64,000 nucleotides of DNA, taken from the NCBI GenBank assembly GCA_965279085.1, contig OZ257149.1, forward strand, positions 1,178,001 to 1,242,000, read 5' to 3'. How positions within the stretch are numbered: the stretch's first letter is position 1; each line of letters opens with the position of its first letter. The DNA is from UBA7672 sp965279085. Its GTDB lineage: Bacteria; Pseudomonadota; Alphaproteobacteria; Caulobacterales; Hyphomonadaceae. Positions 27,694 to 36,897 of this stretch are shown here, in pieces. A model generated the notes under the pieces. The model searched no databases. It had not been told where the DNA came from and worked only from the letters and a program-made list of their open reading frames with translations. Both the position numbers and the translations under genes were made by a program.

Positions 27694-28902
27694 TCAGGCG
27701 GCCCGCTCGAACACGGCGGCGATGCCCTGGCCGCCGCCGATGCACATCGTCTCCAGGCCATAGCGGACTTCGCGCCGATGCATCTCGTTCATGAGGTTGG
27801 CGAGGATGCGCCCGCCCGTGGCGCCGATCGGGTGGCCGAGGGAGATGCCGGAGCCGTTGACGTTGAGCTTGTCTGCGTCGTTCCAGTTCCAACCTTTCAA
27901 GACCGCTAGAACCTGCGGCGCGAAGGCTTCGTTGAGTTCGACGAGGTCGATGTCTTTCCATTTGAGGCCGGTGCGGGCGAACAGGCGCTCGACTGCGGGG
28001 ACGGGGCCGATGCCCATGCGGGACGGCTCTACGCCGGCGGCGGCCCAGCCGACGAACCAGCCCATGGGTTCGAGACCGAGTTCTTCCAGCTTGTCTTCGG
28101 CGACGACGAGACAGGCGGCTGCCGCGTCGTTCTGTTGCGAGGCGTTGCCGGCGGTGACCACCCCGCCCTTCTCGATGGCGCGCAGCTGGCCGAGTGAGGC
28201 GGCGGTGGCGTCGCCGCGGACGCCTTCGTCCATCTTGAAGATGATGGGGTCGCCCTTCTTCTGTGGGACGGCGACGGGGACGAGTTCGTTGTCGAACTTG
28301 CCGGCTTTCCACGCGGCAGCGGCGCGCTGCTGGCTGCGGGCGGCGTACTCATCGCACTCTTCGCGGCCGATCTGGTAATCCTTGGCAAGGTTCTCGGCCG
28401 TCTCGATCATGCCGGTGATGACGCCGAAGCGGCTGACCGGTTGCGACATCACGCGACCACGCTGCAGGCGGTCGTGCATCGTCACAGAACCTGCGCGGGC
28501 GCCGGAGCGCATGTCGGTGGAATAGTATTCAACGTTCGTCATGCTCTCGACGCCGCCTGCGACGACGACGTCGGCTGCGCCCGTCTGGATGAACATGGCG
28601 GCGTCGATGATGGACTGGAGGCCCGAGCCGCAGCGGCGGTCGAGCTGGTAGCCGGGGACGGAGATGGGGAGGTCGGCCGCGAGCGCGGACCAGCGGGCGA
28701 CGCAGGGGGCTTCGCCGGAAGGATAGCCTTGCGCGAAGACGACATCATCGATGCGCTCGGGATCGATCTTCGTGCGCTCGACGAGGGCCTTGAGGATAAC
28801 TGCGCCAAGGTCGCCGGCCTGCATCGGGGCGAGCGCACCCTGGAATTTGCCGACCGCTGTGCGGATCGGGCTGACGATGGCGGCGCGGCGGAGCTCGGTC
28901 AT
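27694..28902 (-). CDS. Acetyl-CoA C-acyltransferase (thiolase)
   Basis: The 402-residue thiolase has nucleophile Cys91 in DRRCGSGLQS, the NEAFA motif (about 337), His in GHPIGATGGR (about 366) and the second Cys in MCIGGGQG (about 390). It catalyses condensation or thiolysis of acyl-CoAs. Degradative (beta-oxidation) and biosynthetic (PhaA-like) members cannot be separated by eye. The mid-region (MIETAENLAKDYQI) fits the acetyl-CoA acetyltransferase group. ATG 28902 was chosen for the canonical N-terminus MTELRRAAIVSPIRTAVGKF. It could supply acetoacetyl-CoA for the PHA synthase, though the two genes are far apart. Confidence 0.94.
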   Translation of the reverse strand: MTELRRAAIVSPIRTAVGKFQGALAPMQAGDLGAVILKALVERTKIDPERIDDVVFAQGYPSGEAPCVARWSALAADLPISVPGYQLDRRCGSGLQSIIDAAMFIQTGAADVVVAGGVESMTNVEYYSTDMRSGARAGSVTMHDRLQRGRVMSQPVSRFGVITGMIETAENLAKDYQIGREECDEYAARSQQRAAAAWKAGKFDNELVPVAVPQKKGDPIIFKMDEGVRGDATAASLGQLRAIEKGGVVTAGNASQQNDAAAACLVVAEDKLEELGLEPMGWFVGWAAAGVEPSRMGIGPVPAVERLFARTGLKWKDIDLVELNEAFAPQVLAVLKGWNWNDADKLNVNGSGISLGHPIGATGGRILANLMNEMHRREVRYGLETMCIGGGQGIAAVFERAA

Positions 28903-28982
28903 GCGGATGTCCCTTGAATCGCGGGCAACATAGCGGGGTATATAGGGGAAACAACTGCGGGATTTTTGAGTGGCGGGAACGG

Positions 28983-29081
28983 TTGTCATCCCGGCCGAGC
29001 GTAGCGAGCGCGGGACCCATTTTTCGATCCTCGGGCCGGAGGAATGGGTCCCGGATAGCGCTTCGCGCTTCCGGATGACAA
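28983..29081. repeat. Inverted pair of REP-like repeats
   Basis: The left copy (28983-29021) begins TTGTCATCCCGGCCGAGCG and ends GGGACCCATT. The right copy (29043-29081) is its inverted counterpart, beginning AATGGGTCCCGG and ending CCGGATGACAA. Each copy has its own internal hairpin (GCGTAGCGAGCGC; AGCGCTTCGCGCT). The pair lies between the thiolase start and the HupE gene end, both on the minus strand. This TGTCATCCCGG...GGGTCCC type is a familiar dispersed element of alphaproteobacterial genomes. It could also act as a transcript-end or stability element for the HupE operon. Confidence 0.8.
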
Positions 29082-29108
29082 GTTGTGGGTCGGAGGAACG
29101 GCGGCGCT

Positions 29109-30119
29109 CTAAAGTCCCAGAACGCCCGTGGTGCGCTCGACGAACCAGTAGGCCGAGGTGATGCCGATCAGGTACACAGGGGCGCGCCAGGCGATATCGC
29201 CGACGCGAGGCGTGTTGACGGTTGCAGGCGCGAACCGCTTCCAGAGGAACATCACGGCAAGAACGGCGGCAATGAAGGCAAGCTGTCCTGCTTCCACGCC
29301 CAGATTGAAGAACAGGAGCGCCAGCGGGGCGGCGTCCTCGGGCATGCCGATCTCGCGCAGGGCGCCGGCGAAACCGAAACCGTGCAGCAGGCCGAAGGCA
29401 AACGAGGCCAACCAGGGGAGTTTCGCCGTCAGGCTTTCGCGCCCTGCCCTGACCCGCATGATCTCGACGGCGACGAACATGATCGAGAGCGCGATGGTCG
29501 CCTCGACGGGCGCACTGGCGAGCTTGATCCAGCCGAAGGTCGTGCCGGCAAGCGTGAGCGAATGGGCGATGGTGAAAGCTGTTATGGCGCCGACGAGGCG
29601 CTTGATATCTCGCACCAGCAGGAGCAGCGCGAGGACGAACATCAAGTGGTCGAAGCCGAGCAGGATGTGTTCGACGCCGAGGCCGAAATAGGTTGCTGCT
29701 ACGTCCGTCCAGGGCTGGCGATCCGGAACCGTTGCGCTGGGCTGATCCGGCGTCAGGCGCAGCGTTTGCGGCGAGCGATCGAGAAGCTCGACGCGAATGA
29801 TGGTATCCGTGAGCGTATGCGACAGGTTCTCGACCGCTAGCGTCTTTCCGACGAGACCGCCCTCGCATGTGGCGCGCCAGCGCTGGATCACCGCGCCATC
29901 CACCAGCGTGGCGCGCGGCTCCGCCGTGTTCGTGCATCCGGATACCGGCATGACATTGAGCGCGAGGCGCATCTCGCCGCGGGCTGGCGTCTTCCAGAGG
30001 AAGTCGTAGGTGTTCGGCTCGATCTCGCGGACCTGCAGGAAGGCGGGACGAATCTCGTGTGCGGTCGCCGCCGGAGCAAGCGCGAGCGCGGACAGCACAA
30101 GGAGTAGCAGGCGGATCAC
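29109..30119 (-). CDS. HupE/UreJ-like membrane protein
   Basis: The 336-residue protein has a signal peptide (LLLLVLSALALAPAATA-HEIRP), a beta-rich extracytoplasmic domain (about 25-170), then about six membrane helices with HupE/UreJ-type motifs (GVEHILLGFDHLMFVLALLLL, FTIAHSLTL, FGLLHGFGFA). The His/Asp-rich membrane motifs match proteins proposed to carry nickel or other metals. GTG 30119 overlaps the upstream PPIase stop (GTGA, 30116-30119), which fixes the start. It is the last gene of a DUF3604-PPIase-HupE operon. Confidence 0.88.
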   Translation of the reverse strand: MIRLLLLVLSALALAPAATAHEIRPAFLQVREIEPNTYDFLWKTPARGEMRLALNVMPVSGCTNTAEPRATLVDGAVIQRWRATCEGGLVGKTLAVENLSHTLTDTIIRVELLDRSPQTLRLTPDQPSATVPDRQPWTDVAATYFGLGVEHILLGFDHLMFVLALLLLVRDIKRLVGAITAFTIAHSLTLAGTTFGWIKLASAPVEATIALSIMFVAVEIMRVRAGRESLTAKLPWLASFAFGLLHGFGFAGALREIGMPEDAAPLALLFFNLGVEAGQLAFIAAVLAVMFLWKRFAPATVNTPRVGDIAWRAPVYLIGITSAYWFVERTTGVLGL

Positions 30120-31039
30120 TCGCCGACCTCTGGCGTGGGCCGCGTCTTCGGATTGGGGTCTGGCGTTTCGGACAGCCCCTTCCATGGCTCGGGCCATTCG
30201 ATGCGGATGCTGTATCGGGCGCGCATGCGGGCGTGGAAATCATCGCGCGCCTGATCGCGGCGGCTCTCGATCCAGTCGGCGCGAACCTTGTCGCGAACAT
30301 CGGCCAGCTGCACGGCGCGGCCAGGTTCGACATCGATCACCAGGATCAGGTGCTGGCCGAACGGGGATGAAACCGGGCCGAACCAATCCTCGCCTGCGTG
30401 GTCGAAAGCCGCCTTCGCGAAGTCCGCTCCGAACTCGGACGCCACCCCCTCTTTCGTCGTCAACGGCATGGCGGCGGGCAGCATCGAGCTGTCACCCAGC
30501 CCAGCAGGATCGCCGCCGGATTTCAGCCGGGCCAGCATCGCAGCCGCGTCCGCCGTGGTCGCCGCGCCGCGCTTGTCTGTGCTGGCCAGCACCTGACGGA
30601 TTGCCCGGCGCTCCGGCAGGCGATAGCCGTCGGCATGATCGCCGAGCCATTGCTGGAGCTGGGCGTCGGTCGGCTCCTCGCTTGCACCGCCATCCTCGAT
30701 CAGGAATTCCAGCTTCTGCCGCATGCGGCGGCGGACAATCGTGTCGTCGGCATCGAGACCCATGGCGACGGCTTCACGATAGCCGACTTCCTCGCTGACG
30801 AAATCATCGACCAGAGACTGCAGCTCCTCGCGGGTCGGCAGGCGGCCGGACAGCAGAACGAAGCTTTCCGCGATCTGGCTCACGCGGCCTTCGGAGATAA
30901 CGATGGTTTCTCCGACGGGCCCTTGGTCATCGCCGTTGATCAGGCTGTTCGCGACGAACAGCACGAGGCCGATGGCGAGAAAATGCACCAGCGGCTCGCG
31001 AACCGCGCGCTTCAGGAAACCGGTCACCGGGGACGCCAT
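30116..31039 (-). CDS. Membrane-anchored parvulin-type peptidyl-prolyl isomerase-like protein
   Basis: The 307 residues have one N-terminal membrane anchor (LVHFLAIGLVLFVANSL, about 17-36), a SurA/PrsA-like helical chaperone segment (about 50-130), and a C-terminal PPIC region (about 140-240) with FGPVSSPFGQHLILV, the usual end of the parvulin domain. Parvulins help fold exported proteins. The central parvulin sequence is weakly conserved, so isomerase activity is uncertain and it may be mainly a chaperone. It lies 15 bases after the DUF3604 gene and overlaps the HupE gene, suggesting it folds one of those partners. Confidence 0.82.
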   Translation of the reverse strand: MASPVTGFLKRAVREPLVHFLAIGLVLFVANSLINGDDQGPVGETIVISEGRVSQIAESFVLLSGRLPTREELQSLVDDFVSEEVGYREAVAMGLDADDTIVRRRMRQKLEFLIEDGGASEEPTDAQLQQWLGDHADGYRLPERRAIRQVLASTDKRGAATTADAAAMLARLKSGGDPAGLGDSSMLPAAMPLTTKEGVASEFGADFAKAAFDHAGEDWFGPVSSPFGQHLILVIDVEPGRAVQLADVRDKVRADWIESRRDQARDDFHARMRARYSIRIEWPEPWKGLSETPDPNPKTRPTPEVGE

Positions 31040-31054
31040 GTGGACTGCCTGCGC

Positions 31055-32935
31055 CTAGCCCTTGGTCGGAATGAACCAGATCGGCGAGGTGTAGGCGCGC
31101 TCCTGGATCGTCTTCTGCAGCGCCGGGTTGGGCTCGATGCCGAGGCGGAGCGCATCCCAGGTGGACCAGCGGCAGGTCGGGTTCTCGAGGACGCGGACAT
31201 AGTAGAATGCGTTTAGCTTCGGGTCGAATTCTGGATCGCTCCAGACCGCATTCATGTCGGCGTCGCCCTTGTCCTCGCTGTAGGCGCAGGTCTTGAGGTC
31301 GACTGTGGCGCCGTTGTCGGCGCAGCGCTGCCTAGTTGCGTTGAGAGCAACGCCATCCGAACAGGCGACGTCGAAGACTTTCTCCTGCGCCTTGCCCGAG
31401 GCATCGAGCCAGCCCTTGACGATCTGGATGCGCTGCAACGGCGCGGAGTGGGCGTCGCGCATCGCCATCACAAGGAAGTCCGGCTTGGCTGTTCCGGCCT
31501 GGCCGACGAGATCGGAGCCCATCGACACGCCATTGGCGTAGGCATTCTTGACGCCGGCCTCGCTGGTAAGCGGCTGCGAGCCGATGCCGTAGCCGGCAAA
31601 GAAGCGCACCTTGATGCGCGGGCCGGATGTGGCGAACGTCTCCTTGCGTTTCAGCGCGCCGTAGATTTCCTCGCGCGTGTTCTCCTGCGCCCAGACGCCG
31701 GTGAGCCCCGATGCGCCCCAGGTGGAGTAGCGCGCGACGTTGTCGGCGGGCTTGTAGGTCGACCAGTCCTTCCCCTCCGGCGGGGCCGAGCCACGCTTGA
31801 GAGGCGTCGAATCCTGGATGCCGACCTTGGAATGGTAGCTATCTTCCTCATAGGAGCCGGCTGCATTGTGCGTATCGGACGAACCGACGAGGCCCAGCTT
31901 ATACGGGTTGGCGCCAGTTTGCTTTTCCAGCTCAAGCCCGTCCTTCAGCGCCTTGCGGACATAACCGCCATCGAACTTCGTGATTGGAGTGGTCGAGCCG
32001 ATATACCACTCCATGATCTCGAAGCCGGCGAACTCGTCGTTCGGCGAGAGCAGCGGGTGTGTTTCGGATGTGCCCTTTACCTGCGTGACTTCGGCAAGCG
32101 ATTCATTGCGCGCGCGGAGTTCGGCCCAAGCGCGATCGACGGGCGAGCCATCCCACTTGGTGCGCTCGTACATCGTGCCATCGGATCCGTTGGCGTTGTG
32201 GGTGATCGAGATGGCCTCCATGCCGGCCGCGCGCTGCTGGTCCATCCACTTCCAGAGCTCTTCCGGATTCTGGGATTCGAGCGCTGTGAAGGGAAGCTCC
32301 GGGGCGGTGTCGCCGGAGAAGATCACGTTGCGGTGGAGGTTGCGGCCATTGGGCGCCGAGGTAAACTCGTAGCCGATGAGCGTTGTGAACTTACCCGGCT
32401 CATAGTTCTTTTTCGCGGACTCGATGATGTCGTGCCAGGCGCTCTTCACGGTCCGCAGGTCGGAGAATTCGTCCATGCGCTTGCCGGTGCGCAGGGCGTC
32501 GCCGAACTTGCGGAAGGCGGTGTTGACCTGAGCCGTATCGGTGGAGAACAGGTCTTTCGCGTATGGAACATTCGCGTAGGGGTCGCCGGGCGTGTCGATG
32601 GCCGGAAGCACGCCGAGGTATTCCGAGTGATCGGTGACGGCGAGGAAGTCGAGCGGGCCGGAGTTGAGTTTCATCTCGAAGCCGGCGGCGTGCTTGATCG
32701 TGCCGCCCTTGGCGTAGGCGTAGGCTTCGTCGGGCGAGGCGCGGACGTTGAAGATGTACGCGTCGAACGAGTTGCGGGTGTGAAGGTGGAGGTCGCCGAA
32801 GTAGGCGTTCTTCAGCGGGTTTGGCGCGGGGCGTTCCGCGGCAGGCTGATCGCCTTGCGCCGCCGGAGCAGGCGCGGGATCTCCGCATGCCGTGAGCAAC
32901 GCCGCAGCGCATACCGCCCTCGCAAGCCGCTTCAT
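31055..32935 (-). CDS. DUF3604 lipoprotein
   Basis: The 626-residue protein has a lipobox LLTAC (Cys at about residue 17) and a Pro/Ala-rich linker. Next comes the DUF3604 signature, NAYFGDLHLHTRNSFDA (about 43-60), with TDHSEYLG (about 103) and VGSSDTHNA (about 350). The HxH, TDH and DTH motifs are those of PHP-like metal-dependent phosphoesterases, so a hydrolase acting on the outer side of the membrane is likely; the substrate is unknown. ATG 32935 has GGGAGA upstream. It is the first gene of the operon with a PPIase and a HupE-like protein. A metal-transport link between HupE and this predicted metalloenzyme is inferred. Confidence 0.9.
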   Translation of the reverse strand: MKRLARAVCAAALLTACGDPAPAPAAQGDQPAAERPAPNPLKNAYFGDLHLHTRNSFDAYIFNVRASPDEAYAYAKGGTIKHAAGFEMKLNSGPLDFLAVTDHSEYLGVLPAIDTPGDPYANVPYAKDLFSTDTAQVNTAFRKFGDALRTGKRMDEFSDLRTVKSAWHDIIESAKKNYEPGKFTTLIGYEFTSAPNGRNLHRNVIFSGDTAPELPFTALESQNPEELWKWMDQQRAAGMEAISITHNANGSDGTMYERTKWDGSPVDRAWAELRARNESLAEVTQVKGTSETHPLLSPNDEFAGFEIMEWYIGSTTPITKFDGGYVRKALKDGLELEKQTGANPYKLGLVGSSDTHNAAGSYEEDSYHSKVGIQDSTPLKRGSAPPEGKDWSTYKPADNVARYSTWGASGLTGVWAQENTREEIYGALKRKETFATSGPRIKVRFFAGYGIGSQPLTSEAGVKNAYANGVSMGSDLVGQAGTAKPDFLVMAMRDAHSAPLQRIQIVKGWLDASGKAQEKVFDVACSDGVALNATRQRCADNGATVDLKTCAYSEDKGDADMNAVWSDPEFDPKLNAFYYVRVLENPTCRWSTWDALRLGIEPNPALQKTIQERAYTSPIWFIPTKG

Positions 32936-33025
32936 GGTTGTCTCCCGCCCTCACGTCTTCTTGTTACCGTGCAGTACAGTCTGTAACACGGATCAGTCTG
33001 CGTCCAGCCGCACGAGGGGACAACA

Positions 33026-34030
33026 ATGGCAAACTATTATCGGGTGATAGGTGGGCTGGGGTCGCCCTACTCGATGAAGATGCGCGCGATCATGCGGTAT
33101 CGGCGGCTTGCCTTTGTGTGGGAGCCGATCGGGCCGGACACGGAAGCGACGCTCCGCAACGTCAAGGCGCCGGTGATACCGGTGATCCAGTATCCGGACG
33201 GGGAATGGCGCAACGATTCGACACCGATGATATTCGAGTTGGAGCAGCGGCACGCCGAACGCTCGATCGTGCCGACCGATCCGGCGGATCGCTTTCTCGC
33301 GTGCCTGATCGAGGACATGGCTGACGAGTGGGCAACCAAGCTGATGTTCCACTACCGCTGGTTCTACGAGGACGACCAGGAGGCGCTGTCGCGCTGGCTG
33401 GCGTTCGACCGGTTCAGGGGCGGCGGGCGTGAGACGATCCAGAAGTTCGCGGACTATTTCCGGTCGCGGCAGATGGGGCGCATGGCGCTGGTCGGCTGCA
33501 CGAAGGAGAACGCGCCGCTGATCGAGGAGACGATGCAGCGGCTGTGCGCGATTCTGGAGGCGCAGTGCGAGTTGAGCCAATTCTGGTTTGGCTCGCGGCC
33601 TTCGCTGGCGGAGTTTGGATGGATGGGTCAGTTCTCGCAGTTGGCCACGGACCCGACGCCGGAACGGCTGATGCGTAAGATCGCGCCGCTGACATTCAGA
33701 TGGCTGGCGCAGCTGGATGATCTGTCGGGACCTGAAGGCGAATGGCGCAAGACAGGCGAGGCGCGTGCGCCGATCGTCGAGAAGCTGCTGGCGTTCGCGG
33801 GCGAGGTGTATTTCCCTTTCCTCAAGGCGAATGCGAAGGCAATCGCCGACGGAAAAGAGAGGTTCTCGTTTACGGCGCTGGGCATGCCGTATGAGCAGGG
33901 CGCATTCAAATACCAGGCGAAGTGTCTTGAGACGCTGAGGCGCATGTATGCGGACCTGCCGGCGGCGGCAAAGGAAGAGCTCGATCCGGTGCTGGAGCGG
34001 ACGGGATGCCTTCAACCCCTGAAAGGCTGA
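33026..34030 (+). CDS. Glutathione S-transferase family protein
   Basis: The 334-residue protein starts with a thioredoxin-fold GST N-domain (about 3-85; SPYSMKMRAIMRYRRL in place of the usual S/C-containing active-site loop, and NDSTPMIFELE at the glutathione gamma-Glu site), followed by a long helical C-domain. It is longer than a standard 200-230-residue GST. Activity and substrate are unknown. ATG 33026 follows GAGGGGAC. It lies 34 bases before the acyl-CoA dehydrogenase gene on the same strand and may be the first gene of the CoA operon. Confidence 0.85.
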   Translation: MANYYRVIGGLGSPYSMKMRAIMRYRRLAFVWEPIGPDTEATLRNVKAPVIPVIQYPDGEWRNDSTPMIFELEQRHAERSIVPTDPADRFLACLIEDMADEWATKLMFHYRWFYEDDQEALSRWLAFDRFRGGGRETIQKFADYFRSRQMGRMALVGCTKENAPLIEETMQRLCAILEAQCELSQFWFGSRPSLAEFGWMGQFSQLATDPTPERLMRKIAPLTFRWLAQLDDLSGPEGEWRKTGEARAPIVEKLLAFAGEVYFPFLKANAKAIADGKERFSFTALGMPYEQGAFKYQAKCLETLRRMYADLPAAAKEELDPVLERTGCLQPLKG

Positions 34031-34064
34031 TGACGAAAGCCGCGCGGCGTCGCACACTACCCGC

Positions 34065-35222
34065 ATGAGCAAGGCCGAGACCCACCCCGAAATCCGCGAT
34101 GCCGTGCGCAAGCTGTGCGCGCGTTTTCCGGGGCCTTACTGGCGAGCGCTTGATAGAGATCGGCAGTATCCGACTGAGTTTGTGAAGGCGTTGACCGAAG
34201 CCGGGTGGCTGTCGGTGCTGATCCCGGAGCGGTATGGCGGTGCGGGGCTCGGCATCGGCGCGGCATGCGCGGTGCTGGAGGAAATCCACCGCTCGGGCGC
34301 CAATGGCGCGGCGTGTCATGCGCAGATGTACACGATGGGCACACTGCTACGGCACGGCAGCGAGGCGCAGAAAGAGACATGGCTACCTAAAATCGCGAGC
34401 GGCGAGATCAGGCTGCAGGCATTCGGCGTGACCGAGCCGACGAGCGGCACAGACACCACGCGCATCCAGACATTCGCGAAGCGTCAGGGCGACAAGTATA
34501 TCGTCAATGGATCGAAGATCTGGATCAGCCGGGCGGAGCATTCGGACCTGATGGTGCTGCTCTGCCGCACATCTCCACGTGACGATGCGGGCAAGGCTTC
34601 CGAGGGGATGAGCGTGCTGCTTGTCGACATGCGCGAGGCGAAGGGCAAAGGGCTGACGATCAAGCCGGTTCGCACAATGCTGAACCACGCAACCACCGAA
34701 CTCTTCTTCGACAACATGGAAGTGCCAGTGGAGAACCTGATCGGCAAGGAAGGCGCGGGGTTCAAGTACATCATCGATGGGATGAATGCTGAGCGCATCC
34801 TGATTGCATCGGAGTGCATAGGCGACGGCAAGTTCTTCGTCGACCGCGCATCAGCCTATGCGAAGGACCGCTCCGTGTTCGGTGCGCCCATTGGCGAGAA
34901 CCAGGGCGTGCAATTCCCCATAGCGCGGGCGCATGTGCAGGTAACGGCGGCGAACCTGATGGTGGATCACGCAGCGAAACTGTTCGATGCGGGTGAGCCG
35001 TGCGGCTCGGAAGCGAATATGGCGAAGATGACGGCGTCGGAAGCGAGCTGGTATGCGGCCGATGTCTGCATCCAGACGCATGGCGGCTTCGGCTTCGCGG
35101 AGGAATACGACATCGAGCGCAAGTTCCGCGAGACACGGCTCTACCAGGTTGCGCCGATCTCCACCAACCTGATCCTCAGCCATGTGGCGACGCATGTGCT
35201 GGGGATGCCGAAATCGTTCTGA
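34065..35222 (+). CDS. Acyl-CoA dehydrogenase
   Basis: This FAD enzyme of 385 residues has family signatures AFGVTEPTSGTDTTRIQT (FAD/substrate, about 122-140), NGSKIWISRAEHSDL (about 147) and ETRLYQVAPISTNLIL near the C-terminus. It introduces a trans-2,3 double bond in an acyl-CoA. The position where several family members carry a catalytic Glu (YEG) reads YQVAPIS here, so the base may lie elsewhere, as in isovaleryl-CoA dehydrogenases. Downstream genes (hydratase, lyase, CoA-transferase) point to a branched C5 dicarboxyl substrate such as methylsuccinyl-CoA, as inference. No ribosome site is obvious before ATG 34065. Confidence 0.92.
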   Translation: MSKAETHPEIRDAVRKLCARFPGPYWRALDRDRQYPTEFVKALTEAGWLSVLIPERYGGAGLGIGAACAVLEEIHRSGANGAACHAQMYTMGTLLRHGSEAQKETWLPKIASGEIRLQAFGVTEPTSGTDTTRIQTFAKRQGDKYIVNGSKIWISRAEHSDLMVLLCRTSPRDDAGKASEGMSVLLVDMREAKGKGLTIKPVRTMLNHATTELFFDNMEVPVENLIGKEGAGFKYIIDGMNAERILIASECIGDGKFFVDRASAYAKDRSVFGAPIGENQGVQFPIARAHVQVTAANLMVDHAAKLFDAGEPCGSEANMAKMTASEASWYAADVCIQTHGGFGFAEEYDIERKFRETRLYQVAPISTNLILSHVATHVLGMPKSF

Positions 35223-35230
35223 GGCCGCGC

Positions 35231-36052
35231 ATGAGTATCAATGCAGCAGAGTGGATCGGACGAAGCGAAGCGGCTGAGGATTTCGTCGCGCGGCGGCAGT
35301 TCGACCTGCTGGCGGCGATGCTGGATCGCGAGCAGGAAAGCGAAGTCCCGCCGCTGGGACACTATCTGTGCTTTGCGCCCGGCGCCGCGCAGGCGGAGAT
35401 GGGCGAGGACGGACATCCCAAACGTGGCGGGCTGACGCCGCCAATCGATCTTCCCATGCGGATGGCGGCGGGAAGCCGCGTGCGGTTTCACGCGGGCATT
35501 CCGTTCGGCGCCAACGTGAAGCGCGTGACGACGATTGCCGACGTCTCCGAAAAGACAGGACGCACGGGACGGCTGGCTTTCCTGACGCTCCGCCATGAAG
35601 TGTTTGCGGGTGCGACGCTTTGCGTGACCGAGGATATGGACGTCGTGTTCCGCGAGAAGAGCGGAAGCGCGCAGCCCCTGCCGGCCGGAGAGCGGCGTGA
35701 GGCGCAGGTGTCCCGAGCCATCGACCCGACCGCCACACTGCTCTTCCGCTTCTCGGCGCTGACATACAATGCGCATCGCATTCATTACGACCGCGATTAT
35801 GCGATGAAGGTGGAGGGTTATCCGGGCCTTGTCGTTCACGGGCCCCTGCTCGCAACCTTGCTGGTGGATCATTTCCGGCGGCATAGACCGCATGACAGAC
35901 TGGCGACATTCGATTTCCGGGCGCAACGACCTGTCTATGACCTTGCGCCCTTCACCGTGAATCTGGTGGATACGCCCACCGGCGCCGACGTGTGGGCAGC
36001 CGATGGCGATGGCTATGTGGCCATGGCCGGCAAGATCGGTGTCCCTGGATGA
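35231..36052 (+). CDS. FAS1-like/MaoC hot-dog hydratase (itaconyl/mesaconyl-CoA hydratase-like)
   Basis: The 273 residues form a double hot-dog protein: an N-terminal FAS1-like dehydratase half and a C-terminal MaoC-like half with YNAHRIHYDRDYA (about 180-192) and GYPGLVVHGPLLATLL, the hydratase-2 signature. Relatives include mesaconyl-C4-CoA hydratase and itaconyl-CoA hydratase (RipB/Ich type). It would add water to an unsaturated dicarboxyl-CoA to give citramalyl-CoA, the substrate of the next enzyme. It starts at ATG 35231, 8 bases after the dehydrogenase, and overlaps the next gene by 4 bases. Confidence 0.85.
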   Translation: MSINAAEWIGRSEAAEDFVARRQFDLLAAMLDREQESEVPPLGHYLCFAPGAAQAEMGEDGHPKRGGLTPPIDLPMRMAAGSRVRFHAGIPFGANVKRVTTIADVSEKTGRTGRLAFLTLRHEVFAGATLCVTEDMDVVFREKSGSAQPLPAGERREAQVSRAIDPTATLLFRFSALTYNAHRIHYDRDYAMKVEGYPGLVVHGPLLATLLVDHFRRHRPHDRLATFDFRAQRPVYDLAPFTVNLVDTPTGADVWAADGDGYVAMAGKIGVPG

Positions 36053-36897
36053 TGAACTGGCGTTCGATGTTGTTCGTACCGGCGGCGGCGCCGCAACGGT
36101 GGGCGAAGGCGCACACGCGCGGCGCGGACGCCATCATCGTGGACCTCGAGGATTCGACGCAGCCGGAAGCCAAGGCGGCTGCGCGAACGCAAGCGACGGA
36201 AGCCGTGAAGACGCTGCACGCCAACGGCGCGACAGTGACGGTTCGCGTGAACAACGATCCGGCTCATCTTGCGGACGATCTCGAAGCCGTGGTTATCCAC
36301 GGGCTTACCGCCATCGTCATGCCCAAGGTGGAAGAGGCTGCGGATCTCGACCGCCTTTCCACGCTGATCGACGCACTCGAATACGAACAAGGCATGGACC
36401 GGTTCACGATCAAGGTCGTCGCTGTGATCGAAAGCCCCCGTGCGCTTGAGCGCGTGACCGCGATTGCCGATGGCCCGCGTCTGATCGGCCTCTCTCTGGG
36501 CAGCGAGGACTTCGCTCTGTCGCTTGGCCGGCCGCCGGCGCCGCTGTCGCTTGGGCTTGCGGCGCAGACGATCGCGTATTCTGCCTCCGCGCGCGGGATG
36601 ATGGGCATCGCGATGGCGAGCGGCATCGCAAACTTCACTGATCTCGACGCCTTCGCCGCCGAGGCGCGGCGTTCGCACGCGATGGGGCTCACCGGCGCGA
36701 TGTGCATCCATCCCAATCAGGTGACGGTGCTGAACGAATGCTTCGGTCACAGTGAAGCCGAGATCGCCGAGGCGAAAGCTGTTCTGGCTGCGTGGGAGAA
36801 CCGCACGGACGGCGTTGTCTCGCACAATGGCAAGATGATCGACCAGCCCGTGGTTGAGCGCGCGCGCCGGCTGTTGCAGTCGGCCGGAGCAGCGTGA
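36049..36897 (+). CDS. CitE-like lyase (HpcH/HpaI family; citramalyl-CoA lyase-like)
   Basis: This 282-residue TIM-barrel enzyme is of the citrate-lyase-beta-like family, with MLFVPAAAPQRWAKA at the start, DLEDSTQPEAK (metal region, about 32), AVIESPRAL (about 125), LGSEDFALSLG (Asp metal ligand, about 148) and CIHPNQV (about 220). Members cleave citramalyl-CoA, malyl-CoA or similar into acetyl-CoA plus an oxoacid. Beside the hydratase and CoA-transferase it best fits (S)-citramalyl-CoA lyase (Ccl/RipC). ATG 36049 overlaps the preceding stop (ATGA), and its own stop overlaps the next start. Confidence 0.88.
   Translation: MMNWRSMLFVPAAAPQRWAKAHTRGADAIIVDLEDSTQPEAKAAARTQATEAVKTLHANGATVTVRVNNDPAHLADDLEAVVIHGLTAIVMPKVEEAADLDRLSTLIDALEYEQGMDRFTIKVVAVIESPRALERVTAIADGPRLIGLSLGSEDFALSLGRPPAPLSLGLAAQTIAYSASARGMMGIAMASGIANFTDLDAFAAEARRSHAMGLTGAMCIHPNQVTVLNECFGHSEAEIAEAKAVLAAWENRTDGVVSHNGKMIDQPVVERARRLLQSAGAA

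Noticed and set aside
28903..30333. Frame of the thiolase continuing upstream across the HupE gene
   Set aside because: The thiolase N-terminus is clear at 28902; the extension is antisense-like sequence of another frame and runs through the repeat pair.
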